Shown one piece after another: positions 16,021 through 25,200 of a stretch of DNA of 44,586 bases (within the stretch, counting starts at the first letter, position 1; each line of letters opens with the position of its first letter). Both the position numbers and the translations under genes were made by a program. The stretch covers positions 1 to 44,586 of IMG/VR virus record IMGVR_UViG_3300024344_000033; one strand, written 5' to 3'. The notes under the pieces were generated by a model, which had not been told where the DNA came from, searched no databases, and saw only the letters and a list, made by a program, of their open reading frames with translations. The DNA is from a virus.

Positions 16021-17476
16021 ATGGGTTCTGTTCAGTAAAGTCTAGAATTGAATCTGCTTGAGTTTCTATTTCTAAATTATCTGCAAATCCATCATCGGTA
16101 GGATCAAGATCAATCTCCCTAACTGTATGAGTAGCACCTGAGGTCTCACCTAATAATTTTTCACCCCTTGTCCATGTTCCATCTACTGATGCTAATTCTA
16201 TTACATTAGTTGTAGCATTCCATGTTCTGACTCTTGCAGTAGTTCCACTTGTCTGTCCAGTGACAATCTCATTAAACTTATAATTACCAGTATTATCAAG
16301 AGCAGGATCAGCAATAGTTAGTGTAGGAGCAGTGCTATATCCAAGACCAGCATTAGTTATATTAATAGCAGTAATAGTACCTGCAGAACTTACAACAGCA
16401 GTTGCAGCAGCAGAAACTGTAGTAACACCTGTCTTAAATATTTCATTACTAAAGGTAATATTTGGATTAGTAGTATATCCAACACCACCGACATATCCAT
16501 CAGCAGTCGTAAGAGTTACTATACCAATAACGTTATCACCAATCACAGAGGTAGCGGCAGCACCACTTCCACCACCGCCAATAAAGGCAATCTTAGGAGC
16601 AACTGTATAACCAGATCCTACATTTTCCAAATCTACATTCTGAACAGATCTAGTAGCAGGGTTAACGTTATCAGTACATGCCACAATTCCTCCTATTAAC
16701 CTAACAGTGGCAATACCTGTTACACCAGTAGAAGGAGCAGATGATATTGCAACAGTAGGTTGTCCCAAATATCCCCCACCACGATTACTAATATCAATAT
16801 ATCTAATACCACCAGATGTTACAATACCTGTTATAGCAGTAGCAGTTATACCTGTACCAACAAGGGTAAGTGTTTGAGTAGGTCCGATAAGAGTAGAGAT
16901 GCCACCATCTTCACCAGTAGTACCTGTATAATCTTCTCCTATTAAAGTATCATCAATCTCTTCAACTCCAGTATCAATAACCTCATCTTCATAACGGAAT
17001 AGTTCACACTTGAGAGTATAAACATAAGTTTTCATCAACTGATAAAAAGGTTTTTCATGCTCTACAAACTTGATTTCAAATAATCTATCACCTAAAGGAA
17101 AATATACTAAATCACCTTCCTTAGGACGAGTTGCTAATTGAATATTATCTTCATTCTGCATTAAAGGTTCAATATACGTTTCCCATCTTTCCTTAGAAAT
17201 AGTAAGAGTCAATTCATTAGTTTGTTCAATACCAAACTTAGACAATAAAACTGGATTATCACCATACCCATCAAAACTATCTACATATGCTTCCAATGGA
17301 TAAGCATCATCAAATTTAGATGCTACTACTTCTTTAATTACTGTATTTTCCTTTATATATTTTCTAGGCATATAATGAACTTCAACACCATACATCCTCA
17401 ACTGTTCGTTGATTAAATCTTGAACTAAATTCTGTTCAGATCTAGCACCTTGCTGAAAAAATGGATTGAGTGCCAT
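16007..17476 (-). CDS. 14: Neck protein gp14, enlarged by an inserted repeat domain
   Basis: This is a head-completion/neck protein that with gp13 seals the filled head for tail attachment. T4 gp14 has 256 residues; this one has 489. Residues 1-165 align with T4: LINEQLRMYGVEVHYMPRKY (21-40) with QMRGVECYYVPREY, AYVDSFDGYGD with AYLNSFEGYEG, and RPKEGDLVYFPLGDRLFEI with EPKEGDLIYFPMDNSLFEI. The last residues, ending TEQNPFGTP, echo the T4 SSPFDNDF end. In between, about 195-455, is a Gly/Thr/Val/Ile-rich insertion with repeats such as NRGGGYLGQPTVAI, NVGSGYTVAPKIAFI and NAGLGYSTAPTLTI. The same repeat occurs in the gp7- and gp8-like proteins. The gene starts 4 nt after gp13. Confidence 0.95.
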   Translation of the reverse strand: MALNPFFQQGARSEQNLVQDLINEQLRMYGVEVHYMPRKYIKENTVIKEVVASKFDDAYPLEAYVDSFDGYGDNPVLLSKFGIEQTNELTLTISKERWETYIEPLMQNEDNIQLATRPKEGDLVYFPLGDRLFEIKFVEHEKPFYQLMKTYVYTLKCELFRYEDEVIDTGVEEIDDTLIGEDYTGTTGEDGGISTLIGPTQTLTLVGTGITATAITGIVTSGGIRYIDISNRGGGYLGQPTVAISSAPSTGVTGIATVRLIGGIVACTDNVNPATRSVQNVDLENVGSGYTVAPKIAFIGGGGSGAAATSVIGDNVIGIVTLTTADGYVGGVGYTTNPNITFSNEIFKTGVTTVSAAATAVVSSAGTITAINITNAGLGYSTAPTLTIADPALDNTGNYKFNEIVTGQTSGTTARVRTWNATTNVIELASVDGTWTRGEKLLGETSGATHTVREIDLDPTDDGFADNLEIETQADSILDFTEQNPFGTP

Positions 17477-17480
17477 GATC

Positions 17481-18326
17481 TTAACCTATCATATCGAGAG
17501 GAGGTAATTCATAAGTGTTGGACATAATTTCTCTAATTCTAGTCAACTCTTTTTCAGCATCATCATACATCTGTCTTCCATTTAACTCAGTTCCGCCAGG
17601 AAGTTTTACTCCTGCAAACTTAATTAAATTTTGACCCCATTGCCGTTTTATTAATGCGACAGCATATGGTTTTAAAAATGAATCATTCCATACTCTATTA
17701 TAATCATTAGGATCCATTGCCCTAAAACAATCTAAAATTAAATAATCACCTTCTGTTATAGAACTCCAATCAATGTCAATATATAATCTATCTTGTCTTT
17801 GATTAAATCTTATTTGTTTTTCTGTCGTCAAAAGAAAATTAATATCTTCAAGATATGTTTTTGTCATCGCATAAGTTAATAATTCAGTTGCTCCCCAATA
17901 ATAAATGTCATTCAAGAATAATTGATACTTCACACTAAACATATTATTAGTGATAGTATTAGAACCATCAAAATGGAATATTTTTGTTACTCCAATAATT
18001 TCAGGAGGAATCGCTAGATAATTACTATTTTCTGTATAATCAAATTGTACAGAAGTACCTGCGATATCAGCAGTAGCACTGGTTGTTGTTAATCCTACAA
18101 CCCCTGTTGATTTTGGTCCTTTTCCTCTATCAATATCGTCTTGTGTCACTTTATACTTCATATATGTTTGAGCAACACCGTCAAAGTGCCTCTCTTGGAA
18201 GTATTGGATAGCATCATCTACAATATCTTCTATCTGCTCATCAGCAACGTTAATCTCCAGTACAGGAGCACCTAACTGCCTCTTACAGTAGTCGATAAAT
18301 TGTGATCTAGATGCTGGTTTAGCCAT
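17481..18326 (-). CDS. 13: Neck protein gp13
   Basis: This is a head-completion protein of the neck, working with gp14. It has 281 residues against 309 in T4. The N-terminal part, FIDYCKRQLGAPVLEINVAD with QIEDIVDDAIQYFQERHFDG, matches T4 [38 protein letters not shown]. Near the C-terminus LIKRQWGQNLIKFAGVKLPG followed by LNGRQMYDDAEKEL matches T4 [36 protein letters not shown]. The ATG has AAGGA about 11 nt upstream and a CATAAATA late motif 21 nt upstream, so genes 13 and 14 probably form the start of a late unit. Confidence 0.95.
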   Translation of the reverse strand: MAKPASRSQFIDYCKRQLGAPVLEINVADEQIEDIVDDAIQYFQERHFDGVAQTYMKYKVTQDDIDRGKGPKSTGVVGLTTTSATADIAGTSVQFDYTENSNYLAIPPEIIGVTKIFHFDGSNTITNNMFSVKYQLFLNDIYYWGATELLTYAMTKTYLEDINFLLTTEKQIRFNQRQDRLYIDIDWSSITEGDYLILDCFRAMDPNDYNRVWNDSFLKPYAVALIKRQWGQNLIKFAGVKLPGGTELNGRQMYDDAEKELTRIREIMSNTYELPPLDMIG

Positions 18327-18347
18327 TTATACAATTATCCTTTTAGG

Positions 18348-18355
18348 TATTTATG
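18348..18355 (-). promoter_or_regulatory. Late promoter for gp13 and gp14 (CATAAATA)
   Basis: CATAAATA on the minus strand, a match to NATAAATA, lies 21 nt before the gp13 ATG and overlaps the end of the 214-residue gene. Confidence 0.55.
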
Positions 18356-18995
18356 GTGCTGATGCAATGCCAGCATATACAAGTATATTTCCATTGACCA
18401 TACTATAAATTGTAGTTGCACTTCCCACTCTAGTAAATGTAACTCCTGTTCCTGGTAATATTTCCAAAGGTGAAGTATGTGCTGCTCCAATTTGAATTTT
18501 ATTTGCTATAGTGGTTGCAATTCCTACCACAGATACTGTAGTAATTGCTGCACCAACCGATACAGAATCTCCAATTGCTACTCCAGCAATCTTATTGATT
18601 GTGAACTCTGTAGTTCCAATTCCTGCAGTAGCACCCACAGCAATAGAAGTATCTAATACTGCAGTGCTTTCTTTAGAAGGAGTCATCAACACATTATATT
18701 CATATCTTCCAGCAGGAAGATCTCTTGTTTGTGTTGATCCTAATGAAATATAAAATTGACCATCATATGCACTAGTGAATCCTACTGTAAAAGTATCAGC
18801 AGGAATTGTAGTTGCTCCTATACCAGCACTTTTTTGTAATTGTGCTGATCCACTCCACCCAGTCAAATCATAGTTCTCATTTGATGTATTGGTTACATTA
18901 AATGTATTCTTAAAGTTAGCACCACCATAAACCACCAAATCTGCAGCATTTGGAACTCCTGATTCGGGATCGAATGTAAAATTCTTAGTGGACAT
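18351..18995 (-). CDS. Putative virion structural protein with beta-rich N-terminal domain (214 aa)
   Basis: The protein starts MSTKNFTFDPESGVPNAADL. Residues 20-115 (GANFKNTFNVTN, YDLTGWSGSAQLQK, GQFYISLGSTQTRDLPAGRY) resemble the beta-sandwich N-terminal domain of baseplate upper proteins (BppU-like): a force of the form F-x-x-x-x-x-x-x-Y-D-L-T-G followed by a Y-x-V segment. Residues 115-200 are Thr/Val/Gly/Ile-rich and share G-I-G-T words with the giant tail proteins. This suggests a tail or baseplate component, but I cannot name an orthologue in T4. It overlaps the preceding 75-residue gene by 11 nt and has AAGGAG about 12 nt before its ATG. It is probably cotranscribed with the DUF4815 gene upstream. 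Confidence 0.7.
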   Translation of the reverse strand: MSTKNFTFDPESGVPNAADLVVYGGANFKNTFNVTNTSNENYDLTGWSGSAQLQKSAGIGATTIPADTFTVGFTSAYDGQFYISLGSTQTRDLPAGRYEYNVLMTPSKESTAVLDTSIAVGATAGIGTTEFTINKIAGVAIGDSVSVGAAITTVSVVGIATTIANKIQIGAAHTSPLEILPGTGVTFTRVGSATTIYSMVNGNILVYAGIASAP

Positions 18996-19212
18996 TTGAA
19001 ACTAACTCCTTAAGTAAAGATTTTATCTCATTCATCTCACTTTTTAAATTAGCAAGATCTTCTTCAATATTAACGGTTTTTTCAGATTCTTTTTTTCTAG
19101 CATCTCTTCGTGCTATGTATTTTAAATAATCTGAATGATTTGCATTAACTATAGCTTTGGTATCAGCATCTCTTAATAGATCGCTATGACCAGTAACTCC
19201 ATGATATTCCAT
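18985..19212 (-). CDS. Small helical protein of unknown function (75 aa)
   Basis: I do not recognise this 75-residue protein. Residues 1-35 are polar, with YHGVTGHSDLLRDADTKAI near the start, and DYLKYIARRDARKKESEK follows. Residues 45-73 (VNIEEDLANLKSEMNEIKSL) form a probable coiled coil with Leu/Ile heptads. Its ATG overlaps the stop codon of the DUF4815 giant by one base (TAATG) and its end overlaps the next gene by 11 nt. Tight coupling on both sides supports it as a real gene. It could be an assembly chaperone or a small oligomeric tail component; that is conjecture from size, coiled coil and position. Confidence 0.75.
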   Translation of the reverse strand: MEYHGVTGHSDLLRDADTKAIVNANHSDYLKYIARRDARKKESEKTVNIEEDLANLKSEMNEIKSLLKELVSNVH

Positions 19213-22200
19213 TATGCTAATGCCATCACTCTCAAGTTTCGGACTCTAGGAACATAAACTTGATTAGTTGATGTCAAAAGAATCTTAATTCTGTATGTCT
19301 TAAATGATGGTAAATCATCAACACTGAATGTGTATTCTTTAAAGTCTAAAGATGCACTTTCAAATCCAGAAGAATTGGATTTAGTAATTAATTTATCAGG
19401 AAGTCCATCATTATCTGCTTGTGATATCACCTCACCCTTATAATTTAAATTCTTATAACCTGGAAAAGGAGTAAATATTGGATCTAATCCTTCTCTGTTA
19501 TTGATAGAATATAGGACACGTATGTCAGCATCAACATCAAGATGTGCAGATAATATCACTTTTAATGAAGTAGAATTATTTTCTAAGACCATCTCCTTAG
19601 AAATATATTGACAAGCAGTTGGATCCGTATTTGCATCATTAACTCTACTATCAGTTGTATAATTTTTAATCGCCTTATTAACTCTATTAGAAGTTAATAT
19701 TATATTTTTTCTTTGACCATCAACTACAGGACTGACATTTGACTTTGTACTATTTAAGAACAATGTCATGCTTAATGACTTATTACCTTCAACAGTTGTT
19801 AAGAATGTATCCTCATTAACTTTAGAGGCAATCAATCTAGGAGTATCCAAATAATTAGTAGTATTCAAAGTAATATCTGTTACTTCAGTTTGAATATAAG
19901 GTATTTCATTACCATCAATACTCTTCGAGGTGGTAGTAACTACTTGACCTGTTAATGATGTGGTAGGAAGGGTCACACTTTGAACCATAGGTGTAATAAC
20001 TTCATATGGCATATTTTGAGTTGCCCTAATCATACTTCCACCAGTAGATTTAGTGGAATTTAAATACAATGCAGGATTTCCTACATCAGTATTTCTACTT
20101 GTACCACCTTGAGACATATCTAATTTAATATTATAAGAATCATACTTAATCGCATCAGACACATCTAAACTAGTAGCATTAGGATATGCAGCAGTCGTAG
20201 TTGATAATCCATGAGTTTTATTAACACGTAATAAATTCACTCCTCCTAATTCATACTTAGAAACAGGAGTTCCTACTGCATAATTTATAGATAATTTACC
20301 AGTATCATCAATTCCTCTAGTTGTTACTCCAATTATATTACTAGTAACCGAACTATAAGAAACAATCTCATCTCCAATTTTAAGATAACCATAATTAGTG
20401 GTTCCAACTCCTACATTTTCAAAAGTAGAGAAAAGACTTGCATCTTGAACAGATATAGATCCAGTGTCTCCTGAATTATACGCTGCGGTTAATTTAGTGG
20501 GTTTATTGTCACCCTCGACACCATAAATCTTTACATTATTCTTCGAGAAATACATTCCATGATTCTGATGATTTACTTTAATATGTAAACCGTCATTTAT
20601 CACATTAACAGATCCAACTTGAACATCACCACCTTGAGTAGAGTTTAATTCAGTAGCAGCACCAGCACTATTATAATAGTACATTGTATTAGCAGATCCA
20701 ACTACAAAATTACCCTGAACATTTTCTAATATAAGTTCCGTGGTTTTTCCAATAGAAACTACTGAGAATCTAGAATTTCTTCCAAGAGAATTTAATCCAA
20801 TAGTTGTAATACCCAATACATCACCAACTTGATATCCTGTACCAACACCACTAATAGTTGCTGCTATCGCCACTCCATCAGTAATATAAACATCAGCAGT
20901 CGCTCCTCTACCATTTCCAGTAATAGTATCCATAACAACACCATTAAATTGGAAGGAACCAGATATAGGAGTATAACCAATACCAGCATTAATTATATTT
21001 AAAGCACCAGTGGCTGTTCCTGCAACTCCTGCTAAACTACCAGTTGCATTAGTTCCTAACTGATAGAACTCATTACCAATTACATATCCAGAATCACCTA
21101 CAGTAGTACCCAAACCAACTCTCAAACTCCTTGAAGTCAATGATAATGGATTAGATTGTAAAATAGGAATTTGATTATTTCCTTCAGTAAGTTCTGGACT
21201 ATAAAGTTCTAACGTACCAGATTCTACAAAGTCTGCTCTATAGAGGGTAAACTTAAGATCTTCCCACTGACTAGCATCCCATGTAGAAGCATTCTGAGAT
21301 TTAAAGAGACTTCCTAGTAATGGTTGGTTAGCAATATAAGTATTATCGATTAAATCATTATCACCAACTCGTGAAATATAAACACTATACTTAGCAGAAT
21401 TGGAAAGCATTACAAGAGCATACTCCATACCACCTTCCAAATAAACAGGTGCTTTAAATTCCAAAGTAGATGCTATAGATCCATCGTTGGATACAGTAAT
21501 ATCTTCTGGATCTAATACAACTTCACTTAAAGGAACGACTGTCTCTGTAGGAGTACCATTAGACATTGTTCTAATAGTTAATATTACAGGAAGATTAGTA
21601 TCATCTTTTGTAGCAAAGAAAACATCCACTTTAGTTACAAAAACTCCTTCTTTTTCCTCAATAGTAAATGACTGTGCTAATGGGTCACCATTATTTCTCC
21701 ATCTCCAACGTTGGGTACTCCTAACTTCAACATCTTGCCACTCAGTACCAACAGTTCTACTTGTCTCACTAGTATCACTAATTTCTTGAGTTATAACCCT
21801 TGCATTTCTTGTAGCAATAATAGTTTCTTGAATGGTTTCAAGAGTTCCCTGTGCAGTATAATTATCAACTGCACTAGAAGTAGCTTCTAAAGTTGGAGCA
21901 TTTTCAACATCACTAGTTAATTTAAATTGTTTTGTACCAGCAGTAAATGATGGGAAATTAGTTCTCTCTGGTGGAATAAAGAAACTTCCTCCAAAGAAAC
22001 CACTTATATCACTAACAAGTCTTACTTGTGTAATGGTAGCTTGAGCACCACTTGATTCACCTCTAACTACCATATTAGGTTCAATAAAACCATGATATGC
22101 TCCTACAGTTTGAGATGCTAAGGAAGCGGTATCTACATTAATTGTAGTAGATGTAGCCGAATAAGTTACAGGAACTGTTTGTGATTCATTATATGGATTT

Positions 22201-25200
22201 GCCCCATATGTTTTAGTCGGTGCATTATATGGTCCTTCTTTATGATTAGACTGTGCTACTCTAAAATGCATATGTGGTCTTGTTCCCTCACTAGACTGCC
22301 AAGTAGCATTTCCAGCACCTGTTACTGATATTGTAACTCTTTCTCCTACTTGGAAAGTACCAGATGTCATACTTATTTGGAGTAACTTAGGAGTAACAAA
22401 TTTAGTTACATCCACTCCATCAAAAAATGCATAATGCCTTGTAGAAGGTTTGTTTTGTTTTCCTACTAACTCAATATTACGGGATCTCATAAATGGTATA
22501 AGATCTCTACTTACAACTCTATCACCTTGAGATTCTCTTTGACTGAAATCTTCAATAATACGTTGCTGAGTACCCGTTCTATTACGTCTAATTGTTTCTT
22601 CAATTTCTACTTGTCTTTGACTTAGAGTTTCTCTTACTCTAAAATCCCCTTCTGTTCTAGTACGATGTATATGTGGTCTAAATCCAACTTGTCTGTTGGT
22701 ATTTACTCTTCGACCTGTCCAAACATCTTGCCAAGAATTCCATAATTGTGGTCCTAATCCAGATTGAGCATCAAATCCTTCTTCAGCAGACATACGTGCT
22801 ACCGTTTCGGCAAAATCACCTTCTCTATTAACAATACGAGGTTGTAATCTTACTGTACTAACCCAAGTATCTGACTCTGGAGTTAATTCAAGAATTCCAT
22901 TCCAGTAAGCAACAATAAAGGGAGTTACTGAAACAGATCTAGATCCAAAAGGTTGTGTAATATACTCTACATTAGAATAATCAAGAGTAATAAGATCTTT
23001 ATGTCTCCTTATATTAGTGCCTGTAATTGTATTAAATTGCAAATCAGCAGTAGCATCGGTATTAACAACAGGACCAAATTGCAAATCAACAGAGTTAGTA
23101 TAATGCCTTGGTCTTAACTCATTCTGTTTAGGATTGATACTATTTTTAATTTTAAATTTAGTATCTTGAGTAGAGAAAGTTTCAAAATTATCTACAAAGA
23201 AACCAGATTTAAATCTATTCAATCCATCAGAATCAGGAACAAAGAAATTAGCAGTATTAGTTTCTAATAAAGAAAGACTTGTATAGAATTCTAAATTTCT
23301 AATCCTTGACTCAAGATTATTAATATCAGACATTCTAAATCTCTTATATTCTAAGAAATTAATAGTAGCATCATTAACATTATACAAATATGCAGGGAAA
23401 GTTATTTGAGCAACTTCTATACCCTCATCAATTGGTCCTGGTAATTGAGGATCCTCTGCAGGAGCTCCATATACAACTTGAAACTTACCATCTTTTGTTA
23501 AGAAAATTCTATCTATTCTTCCTAAGTAATAAGAAAAGTCTATAACTATAGACTCATCTGAAGCAAGTATATTTGTTGCTGTTTGTCCTGCTTGATTGAA
23601 AGATCTTCCTGCAAAAGTTAAAGGTGAATTAGCACCCTCACTAACAGTATAATCTGCCACCCTTGGTCGGATGTCAATCATATCAGTATTAGCAAGACCA
23701 TTAACTTCCTGTATCTCGTCTACATAATCAAAAGTTTTATAAGAATCTACTGTAGTGATGTCTCCTGTATCAGTAGAATCATAGTAGGCACTTTCAAAAT
23801 ATATCTTTATTGCTTTAGTTGGAGCATCAAAATCTGATTTTCTAGTTATTGTTCCATAATCATAATAAGTATCTTTTTGACCATTATTAAAGAAATACTC
23901 ATTAGAAATATTAAAATCAGATTCAGATAATACAGAAATGACTGCCTGAACATTAGATTCTTGGAATATTACTGTTTCACCTTCAACAAAAATATTATCA
24001 TTTTTATAAATGTAGGTAATAGTGTCAGAATCAGATTTTTCAGCTACACAAGCAATAGCATCCGAAGTCTGTCCTACCAAATATTCACCTATAATAAGTT
24101 CAGTCGTTGTTGTAGAAGAACTATTAATAGATGTAAGGTCCATTGATGGAGCAGATGGAGTCCCGTCCACAGTAGTTGTTTCATAAACTCCATGCATCCT
24201 AATAATATCAGGAACATTTAATGAAATGGTTTCATCTTCTACTCTTGTTCCGTATGGATAAGTCCCATAAGTTAATCCATTATTAAGAGAAGTGCTCCCA
24301 ATACCAGATCCTTCAAGTTTAGATTTATCTACAATAATTGAATTAACTCTTTTTTTAATTTTTTTCTTAGCAACTGGTTTTATTTTCTTTAAAGTGGTTA
24401 TAATAGATACATTTCCACCATCAGTTGCTGTACTTAAATTAAGAATATCAAGAGTAGTCATTCCAGATCCAAAGACTAATCTATCTGCAGTTAATTCTTC
24501 AGTAGTACCATCAGACCTAAAAACTGCATATCTTTCAGGATCAAAAGGAAGGAAAGTTTCATTCTCACCAGCAGTTAAAGTATTTGCTATTCTATTAAGA
24601 GCAATAGTTTCTCCATCATATACTTTTCTTATAGAAATAGAAGCATCAGTCAAATCTACATTTGAAACATCATGCTTAGGAAGTTCTGTATAAAGAGTAA
24701 CATCATCTGAGGATTCAAAATCAGTAGATACGATTTTAAAATCGGATACTTCAAGAGCACTTGAAGGTAATGTTCCATTAACTACACCTGAAACATTAGC
24801 AACTCCAGCAACAGTAATTGTATCAGTGCCAACACTAGTAACTCGTGCCATGATAGGATCTCTATCAGCAGAAGAGATATCACTATATTGAACTAAATCA
24901 TTAATCTTAACTAATTCTCCAGTTCCAGGAAAAAGAGGATTAGTGCTTCTAACAGTGCTAATACTACCAGCACCAGAAGCAGGAGAAATTGTAGCAACAC
25001 CTACACTAAACTTATTAGTTTGAATTACATCAGCACAAAAAGTATTAATACCAACCACACCATTATTAGTTCCCCATAATGATTTTATATTGGATATACC
25101 ATATTCAGTAACTGCTACTGCAACTCTTCCATTAACAATACCATTAAATATAAGTGCTTCGTTTTTAATAAAATTACCCGACGTTTCAGTAACTGTTAAA

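Noticed and set aside
24292-24693. Plus-strand open frame of 133 codons with hydrophobic stretches
   Set aside because: It is antisense to the DUF4815 gene. Antisense reading of Asn/Lys/Asp-rich codons gives Leu/Phe/Ile-rich sequence that mimics membrane proteins.
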